Part shown: piece by piece, positions 17,144-25,550 of the stretch
How positions within the stretch are numbered: position 1 is the stretch's first letter
How the letters are laid out: each line of letters starts with the position of its first letter
From: GCA-020343675 sp964462945
GTDB taxonomy: Bacteria > Planctomycetota > Phycisphaerae > Sedimentisphaerales > Anaerobacaceae
DNA: 64,000 nt
Direction of reading: 5' to 3'
Assembly: GCA_964462945.1 (NCBI GenBank)
Contig: CAYWZW010000010.1
Span: 34,851-98,850, forward strand
Notes under the pieces: model-generated
Databases searched by the model: none
Told to the model about the DNA's origin: nothing
What the model saw: the letters and a program-made list of their open reading frames with translations, nothing else
Made by a program: the position numbers and the translations under genes

Positions 17144-20100
17144 ATGCGGGGCTCGGAGACCAGCGGGAAAAACCCTTGTGAAGAGGTGGCAGATCTGCGC
17201 GCCCGTGTGGCAAAACTGGAGCGGCTGAGCGGGAATTTGGCCGGACCCCAGCACGCGGATGAGGACTTGGACAAAGCGTGGGCCGAGTGGGGGAGGACCT
17301 TTGACGCCGCAAGAGACTCGATAATGGTCCTTGATGGCGATTTCAACATTGTCCAGGCAAATCTGGCGGCATCTCGCCTGATAGGCAAGCCCCTTGAGGA
17401 GATTATCGGACGGACTTGCTGGCAGGTAGTCCATGGCACGGACAGCCCTCCTGATGAATGTCTGGTGAAGGTGGCCCAGAAAACTAAGAACCATGAGGAA
17501 GCCGAACTCTATTTGCCGGAAAGGGACATCTGGATAGAGGTCTCGGCGGACCCTATATTGGATGATCAAGGCGATATCGACAGGGTCATTCATGTCATAC
17601 GAGACATCACCGAGCGTAAAAAAAACGAGCAGGGGCTCCGGGAAAGGGAGGAAAGATACCGTTCGATTTTCAATACGGCGGCCAGTCTCATAGTGTTGGT
17701 CGATCCGAATGGAGTTGTTGCAGACTGCAACTCCAGGGTGAAGGACATTCTCGGCTACGAGAGAGAGGAGATCGCGGGCCAGTCCATAGCGAAGATCATC
17801 CATCCAGATGACATTGAAAGGGCAAAGGCGTGCCTGAATGAGATATTCGTCCATGGTTCGGCCCGCGACAAAAAATACAGAATGATCCGAAAGGATAAGA
17901 GGGAGATCGACGTCGAAGTAAATGCCGCCGGACTGAAGGACGGCCAGGACAAATACGTGAGCGGCATCTGTATCATCGAGGACATCACCGAGCGCAATCA
18001 GGCCCAAGAGGCGATTGCGGAGAGCGAGCAGAAGTTCAGGTCGATCTTCGATAATGCCAATGACGTGATTGTGTTCGTTACCACGACCGGAAAGATACTC
18101 GAAGTAAACAGGAGAATAAAAGATGTTTTGGGATACGACCGGGATGAATTGATCGGCAAGAACTTCATAACATCGGGCATCTTGGCGGCCAGGAACGCCG
18201 CCATGATAGTGAAGCTCTTCATGGAGTCAGTGACCCGAGGCGGATTCCCGGACAGACAGGATGGCCGTGATATAACTGAAGTGTGGCTCAATCACAAGAA
18301 TGGACATACCGTCTTAGTTGAAGCGAGCACCACCGCGACAAGGAGGAACGGAAAATTAGGAGGCTTCCTCAGCATCCTCCGCGACGTCACTGATCGCAGG
18401 AAGGCCGACGAGGCTTATCGGTCGCTGGTGGACCATTCGTTGCAGGGCCTGGTGATTTTCCAGGATGGACGCGTTGTCTTTGCCAACCAGGCCATGGCCC
18501 AGATCACCGGCTACACGGTGGAGGAGATGCTGGCCGCCTCGCCCGAGAAGGTGCGGGCGTTTGTGTATCCGGATGACCGGGAGATGGTCTGGGGCCGGCA
18601 TAGGCAGCGATTGCAGGGCGAGCTTCCGCCGGAGCGGTACGAGCTTCGCGGCGTCAGAAAGGACGGCTCAATCCGTTGGCTGGAGATTGACGCCAGCCCG
18701 ATCGAGTATCAAGGAAGACCCGCCATCCAGGCGGCTTATGTTGACATCACGGAGCGCAAAAAGGCAAAAGAGGCGCTGCAAAAAAGTCAAGAAGAGCTCA
18801 AAGCCATCTTCGAAAGCGCCGTTGACGGGATTATCTATGCCGACAGGAAGGGCCATGTCGTTGAAGTGAATCCGGCCTTCACCAAGATAACGGGAATCCC
18901 ACGAGAACAGGTTGTGGGCAGGGACCCTGTCAGCCTCGCCAGGCAGTTCGGAAAGCCCAAAGACCTCCCGCAACTGCTGAAGGCAATAAGCGATGGGCTG
19001 GCGGGCAAACCTATAAGGCTCCCCGACTTGGAAATCAACAACAGAATCGTGGAGATACTCACCCCTGCGCTGACGAATGGAACGGCAGGCATTACGGCGG
19101 TGATGCGAGACGTCACCGAGCGTCTGAAAGCACAGCAGTCCCTGCAAAAAGAGCGAGACAAAGCGCAACGCTACCTGGACGTTGCGGGGGTCATATTGGT
19201 TGCCATCGATTCTGAGCAAAGGGTCGGCCTCATAAACAAAAAGGGCTGTGAGATCTTAGGGTATGAAGACGAAGAAATCCTTGGCAAGAACTGGTTTGAC
19301 AATTTCCTGCCGGAGAGAGTCAGGGATGAGACCAGGACGATTTTTGAGAAGTTCGTGAAAGGACAGGCTGACGCCCCTGAATATGTCGAAAATCCCATCT
19401 TGACCAAGAGCGGCCAGGAGCGGCTCATCGCCTGGCACAACACGACTCTCAAAGATGACCAGGGCAGCTTCGTCGCCACTTTGAGCTCCGGAGAGGACAT
19501 TACCGAACGCAGGCGAGCAGAGGAAGCGATGCGGCAGAGTGAGGAAAAATACAGGGACCTTTTTGAAAACGCGCGGCAGGCGATCATTACATTTGACACG
19601 CAAGGAAACATTACGGGCGTCAACAAGCTGATCGAAGAGTATGGATTTAAGCGAGGGCAGTTCATCGGCAAACCGCTCTTTGATTTTGTTGCAGAGGATC
19701 ACAGGGCCAAAGCCGTCGGGGATTTTGAGACATTGATCAGCGGCCATCCGGTGAGAGGTGAAATGGACGTGGTTACTCCCAAGGGAACCATGACGGTAGA
19801 ATACAGAGACAACCCGATCATACAGGCAGGAAAAGTCGTGGGTGTCCAGGCCATTCTGACAGACATCACCGAGCGCAAGAAGGCGGAGGAGATGCTGCGG
19901 GAGACCAATGAATATCTTGAGAATCTGATTAACTATGCTAATTCTCCGATTATCGTCTGGAATCCGCAATTCCGGATTACCAAGTTCAACCACGCCTTCG
20001 AGTCCCTGACCGGAAGAAGGGCTGGCGACGTCATCGGTAAGTCTCTTGAATTTCTCTTCCCGCCGGCTTTCGCGGAAAGTACAATGAAGCTTATCCGCAA

Positions 20101-21664
20101 GACACTGACCGGCGAACGTTGGGAGGTCGTTGAGATCAATATCCAGCATATCGATGGTTCTGTCCGGATAGTCCTCTGGAACTCAGCCGTGATCTTAGCG
20201 CTAGACGGCAAAACAATTATAGCGATTATCGCACAGGGGCAGGACATCACCGACCGCAAAAAGACGGAAACGGAGCTTCGTTCTTCCGAAGAAAAATTCC
20301 GCTTGGCCATGGACGCAACCAATGACGCCTTATGGGATTGGAATATTGTAACAAATGAAGTTTATAGAAATCCCCGCCATGTAACGATGTTGGGGTATGA
20401 ACCGCAGGAGCTTTCTTCGTCGCAAAAAGAATGGGAGATGCGAATTCATCCTGACGATAAACAAAAAGTATCCGATGCCGTGAATGAGCATTTAAAAGGA
20501 AAGACCCAGGGTATCGCAATTGAGTACCGCCTTAAGACAAAATCAGGCGACTATATATGGGTTTTGGGCCGAGGGAAAGTAGTAGCATATAACGATGATG
20601 GAAAGCCAATAAGAATGATCGGGACAAATATCGATATCACCGAGCGCAAGAAAGCGGAGGAACAGATAGAAAAGCTGGCGAAGTTCCACGCGGAGAATCC
20701 GTATCCTATCATGCGTATCTCCGGCGGCGGCACAGTTCTGTTTGCGAACCCGGCCAGTGCGGCCCTCCTGCGAGACAACGACAGCGGAGTCGGCCGGCCC
20801 ATCCCCCGGCATTGGCAGCAGGTGGCTCAGAGCGCTCTGGCCTCCGGGTCAGTAGGCAGGATAGAAGTGAAGCACGGAGGGTGTGTTCTTGCCTTCCGGG
20901 CCGTGCCTCTGACAAACGCCGGATATGTGAACTTCTACGGTACCGATATCACCGACCGTAAGAAGGCGGAAGAGAGATTGCTTGAGTATCAGGCGAAGCT
21001 CAGGGCGATGGCTTCTGAAATTCTCAGGAGCGAAGATCGTGAAAGGCGGCGTCTTGCGGCCGGACTGCACGGTAATATATGTCAAAAGCTGGTTTTCTCT
21101 AAACTTGCACTCGAATCGTCACTGAGTATGGTATCGGACGCCAAGTTGTCTGCGTCATTAAGAATCGCCTCTGAGGCCATTGGGCAGACCATCGAAGAAG
21201 CCGATTCCTTAACGCTTGAACTGAGTAATCCGATCCTGCGGGAGTTCGGTTTTCTGGCGGCCCTGGAGAAATACCTGACTGAAGACATCCGGCAAAAGCA
21301 CGGAATCCCCTGTGAGCTTGAGAGTGATAAACAGGTCGGTGCTTTGTCAGACGAGCTTAAAACCTGCCTGTTCCGAGTGACGCGCGAGCTGCTTACAAAT
21401 GCCGTCAGGCACGCTCACGCGAGCAAAATCAAGGTCTCGGTTCGCAGGAGTCAAGGTCAAATACATGTGCGCGTTGAAGATGATGGGATCGGGTTCAAAT
21501 ATACGGAAGTTAGTTCAGAGGTCTCAAAGACAACACGATTTGGTCTGTTCAGCGTTCGGGAGCAGTTAGAGTATTTGGGCGGGCGCCTTGATATTGAATC
21601 CGAACCAGGCCGGGGCACAACGGCTACGGTAGTCGTACCGCTGGCGGAGAAAACAGTTGTCTAA
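17144..21664 (+). CDS. Sensor histidine kinase with ten PAS/PAC modules (HisKA_3 / NarX-DesK type)
   Basis: A 1506-residue soluble kinase without membrane segments. Ten PAS-PAC units are each marked by a DITERK/DVTDRR-type end motif, and they run in tandem from about residue 50 to 1280. The C-terminus has a short dimerisation helix with the H-box LHGNICQ (His1309), then a HATPase_c domain with N-box ELLTNAVRHAH, G1 DDGIGF and G2 GRGTTA. This is the arrangement of kinases that pair with NarL/LuxR regulators, and such a regulator follows after 17 bases. Unusually, the residue after the phospho-acceptor His is Gly (1310) rather than the Asp that acts as general base in this family. The ATG was chosen because GGGAG lies eight bases upstream. 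Likely senses small ligands or redox state in the cytoplasm. Confidence 0.9.
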   Translation: MRGSETSGKNPCEEVADLRARVAKLERLSGNLAGPQHADEDLDKAWAEWGRTFDAARDSIMVLDGDFNIVQANLAASRLIGKPLEEIIGRTCWQVVHGTDSPPDECLVKVAQKTKNHEEAELYLPERDIWIEVSADPILDDQGDIDRVIHVIRDITERKKNEQGLREREERYRSIFNTAASLIVLVDPNGVVADCNSRVKDILGYEREEIAGQSIAKIIHPDDIERAKACLNEIFVHGSARDKKYRMIRKDKREIDVEVNAAGLKDGQDKYVSGICIIEDITERNQAQEAIAESEQKFRSIFDNANDVIVFVTTTGKILEVNRRIKDVLGYDRDELIGKNFITSGILAARNAAMIVKLFMESVTRGGFPDRQDGRDITEVWLNHKNGHTVLVEASTTATRRNGKLGGFLSILRDVTDRRKADEAYRSLVDHSLQGLVIFQDGRVVFANQAMAQITGYTVEEMLAASPEKVRAFVYPDDREMVWGRHRQRLQGELPPERYELRGVRKDGSIRWLEIDASPIEYQGRPAIQAAYVDITERKKAKEALQKSQEELKAIFESAVDGIIYADRKGHVVEVNPAFTKITGIPREQVVGRDPVSLARQFGKPKDLPQLLKAISDGLAGKPIRLPDLEINNRIVEILTPALTNGTAGITAVMRDVTERLKAQQSLQKERDKAQRYLDVAGVILVAIDSEQRVGLINKKGCEILGYEDEEILGKNWFDNFLPERVRDETRTIFEKFVKGQADAPEYVENPILTKSGQERLIAWHNTTLKDDQGSFVATLSSGEDITERRRAEEAMRQSEEKYRDLFENARQAIITFDTQGNITGVNKLIEEYGFKRGQFIGKPLFDFVAEDHRAKAVGDFETLISGHPVRGEMDVVTPKGTMTVEYRDNPIIQAGKVVGVQAILTDITERKKAEEMLRETNEYLENLINYANSPIIVWNPQFRITKFNHAFESLTGRRAGDVIGKSLEFLFPPAFAESTMKLIRKTLTGERWEVVEINIQHIDGSVRIVLWNSAVILALDGKTIIAIIAQGQDITDRKKTETELRSSEEKFRLAMDATNDALWDWNIVTNEVYRNPRHVTMLGYEPQELSSSQKEWEMRIHPDDKQKVSDAVNEHLKGKTQGIAIEYRLKTKSGDYIWVLGRGKVVAYNDDGKPIRMIGTNIDITERKKAEEQIEKLAKFHAENPYPIMRISGGGTVLFANPASAALLRDNDSGVGRPIPRHWQQVAQSALASGSVGRIEVKHGGCVLAFRAVPLTNAGYVNFYGTDITDRKKAEERLLEYQAKLRAMASEILRSEDRERRRLAAGLHGNICQKLVFSKLALESSLSMVSDAKLSASLRIASEAIGQTIEEADSLTLELSNPILREFGFLAALEKYLTEDIRQKHGIPCELESDKQVGALSDELKTCLFRVTRELLTNAVRHAHASKIKVSVRRSQGQIHVRVEDDGIGFKYTEVSSEVSKTTRFGLFSVREQLEYLGGRLDIESEPGRGTTATVVVPLAEKTVV

Positions 21665-21681
21665 GTGCAAAGGGGACATGA

Positions 21682-22329
21682 ATGAAGATACTAATTGCAG
21701 AGGATCACGGCGTTGTGCGGGAAGGATTGAAGGTCTTGATCGAGAATCAGCCCGGGATGGAAGTGATTGCTGAGGCTCAAGACGGGCTGAAGGCAGTGGA
21801 GCTGGCGAAGGGGCTCTCGCCGGACGTCGTGCTCATGGACATAGCGATGCCCAATGTAAATGGGGTCGAGGCAACTCGCCAAATTCTGGAGGAGAATCCG
21901 GACATTCGGATTATTGCCCTGTCCGTCCACTTTGACAAGCATTTTGTGACGGAGATGCTCAAAGCGGGCGCTTCAGGGTACGTTCTCAAATCCTGCCTTT
22001 TCGATGAGGTGCTCAGGGCGGTTCAAACGGTTGGGGCCGGCGGGCATTACCTGAGCCCCAAGATAACGGGTGTCGTCCTGGACGACTACGTCCAGTACGT
22101 GACTGCGGCGGAGAAATCAACCGAAGGCCGCCTCACGGAACGAGAACGCCAGGTCGTCCAACTGTTGACGGAGGGCAAATCCACCAAACAGATCGCTCTG
22201 CAATTGCACGCAAGTCCGAAGACGGTGGATTCAAATCGGCGGCAAATTATGAACAAGCTGGGCATCTTCAGCATCGCCGAACTAACGAAGTATGCTATCA
22301 GGGAAGGACTGACCTCGCAGGAATTTTGA
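21682..22329 (+). CDS. NarL/LuxR-family response regulator
   Basis: A 215-residue DNA-binding regulator: REC domain with E7-D8 and phospho-acceptor D53 in VLMDIAMP, invariant Lys in YVLKS, then a LuxR-type helix-turn-helix at about residues 150-205 (LTERERQVVQLLTEGKSTKQ, SPKTVDSNRRQIMNKL). The start ATG follows AAAGGGGACATG. Directly downstream of the PAS kinase, so it is very probably its cognate output protein. Confidence 0.93.
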   Translation: MKILIAEDHGVVREGLKVLIENQPGMEVIAEAQDGLKAVELAKGLSPDVVLMDIAMPNVNGVEATRQILEENPDIRIIALSVHFDKHFVTEMLKAGASGYVLKSCLFDEVLRAVQTVGAGGHYLSPKITGVVLDDYVQYVTAAEKSTEGRLTERERQVVQLLTEGKSTKQIALQLHASPKTVDSNRRQIMNKLGIFSIAELTKYAIREGLTSQEF

Positions 22330-22385
22330 TCCCTGTCAGGACAAGAATCAACGGGTTCTATGGAGCCTCCCCGGGTTCTTCTAAC

Positions 22386-22403
22386 GCCGTTTCACCGAAC
22401 GGC
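22386..22403. terminator. Small hairpin between convergent regulator genes
   Basis: GCCGTT and AACGGC form a perfect six-base stem with a six-base loop in the 97-base gap between two stop codons. There is no T-run on either side, so a termination role is only suggested by position. GGGTTCT is also directly repeated just before it. Confidence 0.25.
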
Positions 22404-22426
22404 CCCTCCAGGCACCTCGCCCGAAA

Positions 22427-22849
22427 TCACGCGCCTTGGTGTGGAGATTCACTCAAAGTCCAATAGGCGTGGATTGTCCTGATCATGTCGATGAGCTGTT
22501 TGTGGTCGGAGGGCTTGACCATGTAGCCGGCGGCGCCGCACTTGAAACATTCGGCAATATCTCCTTCGTCCCCGGAGCCGCTCAGGACGATAACGACTGT
22601 TTGCTTCAGTGACTCATGGTCCTTCACCGCCCTGAGAAATTCAATGCCATTCATCTGCGGAGTGTTCAAGTCCGTCAGGACGATCCACGGCCTGGCATTG
22701 TCCAGGTTCATCAGGTACTCCAGAGCTTCCTGGCAGTTTGACGAGCGGACCAGCGGATTGGCAATCTTCAAGTGCTCAAGTGCGCGCCTAAACAGCAGGG
22801 TATCGGTGCTGTCATCGTCAACAAGTAATATGGGCGGCGCTTCCTTCAT
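22427..22849 (-). CDS. Stand-alone response regulator receiver (Rcp1-like)
   Basis: A 140-residue single receiver domain of the phytochrome-partner (Rcp1) type: acidic cluster DDD near residue 12, phospho-acceptor D60 in VLTDLNTPQMNG, Ser in VLSGSGD and Lys in YMVKPSD. The longer alpha4 region is usual for this subgroup. The ATG was chosen because GGAAAGGG precedes it by seven bases; a TTG lies two codons earlier. It is the last minus-strand gene after the polysaccharide locus and converges with the NarL-type regulator. Partner kinase unknown; the PAS kinase nearby is a candidate. Confidence 0.85.
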   Translation of the reverse strand: MKEAPPILLVDDDSTDTLLFRRALEHLKIANPLVRSSNCQEALEYLMNLDNARPWIVLTDLNTPQMNGIEFLRAVKDHESLKQTVVIVLSGSGDEGDIAECFKCGAAGYMVKPSDHKQLIDMIRTIHAYWTLSESPHQGA

Positions 22850-22909
22850 CTTCAAACCCTTTCCAGGTATGATAAATCCATGTCTCGCAGGCGTGTCTGT
22901 GTTTCTGAT

Positions 22910-24055
22910 TTAACAAGACGCCGACATTTTCACCGGCATGAATGCCTCACGTCGAACCGGCGACTCCAGCTTGTCGAGAAGGATCTTGACAATGCGCTCG
23001 GCAGCATGGCCATCCCACAAAGGAGGTATCTGGAAGCCACGTTTGTGCCCGTCTAATGCCTGCCTGTACGCCTCGGTGATTCTGGCTGGGTCGGTACCCA
23101 CAATGTGATTTGAGCCTATCTCCACGGTAATTGGGCGCTCGGTTTCCTCGCGCAGAGTCAAGCAGGGAACTCCCAGGCAGCAGGTCTCTTCTTGTACGCC
23201 CCCGGAATCGGTGAGGACCAGTCTGGCCGAACTCACGAGCTTCAAGAAGTCTAAGTAGCCCAGCGGATCAATCATTCGAAGATTCGGGAGCCGTTCCAAT
23301 CGCTCGCGAGAGCTCGATGAAGATAGACTTCTTTGCGTTCGCGGGTGAACCGGGAACACTATCTGCATATCAGACTGTATGACCTCAAGCGCATCAAGGA
23401 TCCTCAACAAGACGTCTGTATCGTCAACGTTGGACGGGCGATGGAGAGTCAAAACGGCAAAACCGCCGCCGTCGAGATTGAGGCGATCCAGGATATCTGA
23501 TCCGGCGGCCCGCGCGCGATTCTCCGTCAGAGTGTCAATCATCACATTGCCAACTAAGAATATCTTCTGTGGAGAGACGCCCTCGCGAATGAGATTATCA
23601 ACACCGCTCTGCTCGGTACAAAAGAGCAAATCGCTTATGGCGTCGGTGAGGGTCCGGTTAATCTCCTCCGGCATGGAGCGATTGAAGCTGCGGAGTCCCG
23701 CCTCGACGTGCACCAGCTTCACGCCGAGCTTGACGGCCACCAGGCCGCAAGCGATAGTGCTGTTGACATCGCCCACGACGAGTACGGCATCGGGCTCGTG
23801 TTCCAGAACAACCGGCTCGAACGCCTTCATAATCTCCGCTGTTTGTACGGCGTGCGATGCACTGCCGACTTCCAGGTTCACGTCCGGCTCGGGTATCCTT
23901 AAATCACGAAAGAAAAGGTCGCTCATCTTCTGGTCATAATGCTGACCCGTATGCACCAGCAGCGGCTCGATCTGCGGATGCCGGCCATACTCCACCATCA
24001 GCGGCGCAATCTTCATGAAGTTCGGCCGGGCCCCGACGATATTCACGATCTTCAT
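22910..24055 (-). CDS. wecB: UDP-N-acetylglucosamine 2-epimerase (non-hydrolysing)
   Basis: A 381-residue cytoplasmic enzyme that interconverts UDP-GlcNAc and UDP-ManNAc, a precursor for ManNAc or ManNAcA in surface polymers. Family hallmarks are GARPNFMKIAP at the N-terminus, HTGQHYD, VVGDVNST, HVEAGLRSFNRSMPEEINR, TLHRPSNVD, PVHPRT and LTDSGGVQEE, all in order and intact. The length is normal. The ATG was chosen at MKIVNIVGARPN; the longer frame adds a Cys-rich tail absent from the family. Last biosynthetic gene of the locus. Confidence 0.94.
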   Translation of the reverse strand: MKIVNIVGARPNFMKIAPLMVEYGRHPQIEPLLVHTGQHYDQKMSDLFFRDLRIPEPDVNLEVGSASHAVQTAEIMKAFEPVVLEHEPDAVLVVGDVNSTIACGLVAVKLGVKLVHVEAGLRSFNRSMPEEINRTLTDAISDLLFCTEQSGVDNLIREGVSPQKIFLVGNVMIDTLTENRARAAGSDILDRLNLDGGGFAVLTLHRPSNVDDTDVLLRILDALEVIQSDMQIVFPVHPRTQRSLSSSSSRERLERLPNLRMIDPLGYLDFLKLVSSARLVLTDSGGVQEETCCLGVPCLTLREETERPITVEIGSNHIVGTDPARITEAYRQALDGHKRGFQIPPLWDGHAAERIVKILLDKLESPVRREAFMPVKMSASC

Positions 24056-24215
24056 GGATTCTCGTTCGCAGTCAAGAAAGGGGTTGTAGTGAGACACTTC
24101 AGTGGCCGACGAACGCCGATAACAACACTGGGGACAGGATGAGGACCCAGACAACCGGCGTAGCGAACGACTTGATAATGGGAATGTCAGCCACCGGACC
24201 GCCTACCACGGTGGG

Positions 24216-25478
24216 CTATCGCGCAACCGGTTCCGCCAAGGCGTGAGCTGCGGTCCCGGCAACATTCGCGATGATCTCCAGATAAGCCTCTGCGAGGATA
24301 TCACGGGTGTAGTGGGCCATTACATGCCGATAGCCCGACTCGGCATAAGCGGAACACTGAGCCGCGCTGTCGGCCAGTTGCAGCACTGCATCGACAAGCT
24401 CCCGCTCGTTCTCAGGCTCAATCGCAACGCCTGCCCCGGCCTTCAAGACAAACTGCTCTGCAAACCCCCGGACGCCGATGACGACCGGCTTGGCCATACC
24501 GGCGGCCTCGAAGATCTTGGAAGGCATAACGCTCTCGAAAACATCGCTCCTGCGAAGGTGAATGAGGCAGGCATCCGCAATAGACAGGTACTTGGGGATC
24601 ATGCCCTTGGGCTGCAATCCGGCGAAGATCACGTTCTTGATCCCCATACGAGCCGCCTCGGCCTGCAAATCAGCCCGAATTGCACCATCGCCCACGATCA
24701 TGAACTTTGTGTCTCTTCGATTCATCTCTTCGAGCAGCTTGCCCGCCCGCAGCACAACGCCCAGCCCCGACGCCATGCCGACGGTCCCGACGTAACTGCA
24801 CACGAACTCTCCATTGAGACCCCATTTGTGCTTGAGATCTGCGTCCGGGTCCTGTGGCCGAAAGACCTCGGGATCGACGCCGTTCATGATCACGGACATC
24901 TTCTCAGAGGGGACCCCCTTATCCCGAAGCGCTTCACTATAGCACTCACCGACCGTCACGATGTGATCGGCCATGGCGTACATCTTGCGCTCGAGGTACT
25001 GCAGAAACCGGACGAGTACGTTTTCCTGCATGGCTCCCACCGCCACGATGGAGGCAGGCCAGATATCCCGGATCTCCAGGATGAACGGCAGCCGTCGCAC
25101 TTTGGCGACCAGGGCCCCCGCCCAGCCGCAGAAGAACTGCGGACTCGTCGCAATGACCACATCCGGCCTGCGAACGAACAGACCGGCCAGGAAAGCGCTG
25201 AACAAGTAAGACAGGTAGTTCAATATCCTCTTGATCGCACCCTTATTGGCTGCAATGTATGTCCACACCCGCGTCACGCTGATGCCGTCGATGAACTCAG
25301 TCTGCCTGAGTCGGTTCCTATAGCCGTTGTAGACGATCCCGTTGGGTACGTTTGGGACGCAGGTGATTACCTCAACCTTATGCCCGGCCGCAGCCCATCG
25401 CTTGGCAGTCTCGTACACGCGAGATGCAGGCGCGTTTCCTTCCGGCGGAAAGTAATGAGATAGAAATAGAATCCTCAT
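24216..25478 (-). CDS. Glycosyltransferase family 4 (WbuB-like)
   Basis: A 420-residue GT-B fold enzyme that adds a sugar to a lipid-linked glycan at the inner face of the membrane. The N-terminal domain opens with ILFLSHYFPPEGNAPASR and contains EIRDIWP; the C-terminal GT4 domain has VGTVGMASGL, FMIVGDGA, the SKIFEAAGMAKPVV nucleotide-sugar region and an EX7E-like motif. Opening residues and DIWP are typical of WbuB-type transferases. AGGAGGG precedes the ATG by nine bases. The next gene upstream is a heparinase-like protein. Confidence 0.88.
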   Translation of the reverse strand: MRILFLSHYFPPEGNAPASRVYETAKRWAAAGHKVEVITCVPNVPNGIVYNGYRNRLRQTEFIDGISVTRVWTYIAANKGAIKRILNYLSYLFSAFLAGLFVRRPDVVIATSPQFFCGWAGALVAKVRRLPFILEIRDIWPASIVAVGAMQENVLVRFLQYLERKMYAMADHIVTVGECYSEALRDKGVPSEKMSVIMNGVDPEVFRPQDPDADLKHKWGLNGEFVCSYVGTVGMASGLGVVLRAGKLLEEMNRRDTKFMIVGDGAIRADLQAEAARMGIKNVIFAGLQPKGMIPKYLSIADACLIHLRRSDVFESVMPSKIFEAAGMAKPVVIGVRGFAEQFVLKAGAGVAIEPENERELVDAVLQLADSAAQCSAYAESGYRHVMAHYTRDILAEAYLEIIANVAGTAAHALAEPVAR

Positions 25479-25550
25479 GGTTACCGACCCTCCTTCTTTT
25501 AGTGGGTGGTGGCGCCTTGCCGGCTCTGTCCTGACATACTGCCGCCGGCT

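Noticed and set aside
24243..25463. Plus-strand frame of 406 codons across the GT4 gene
   Set aside because: Mirror of the WbuB-like coding sequence with no recognisable motif or ribosome binding site.
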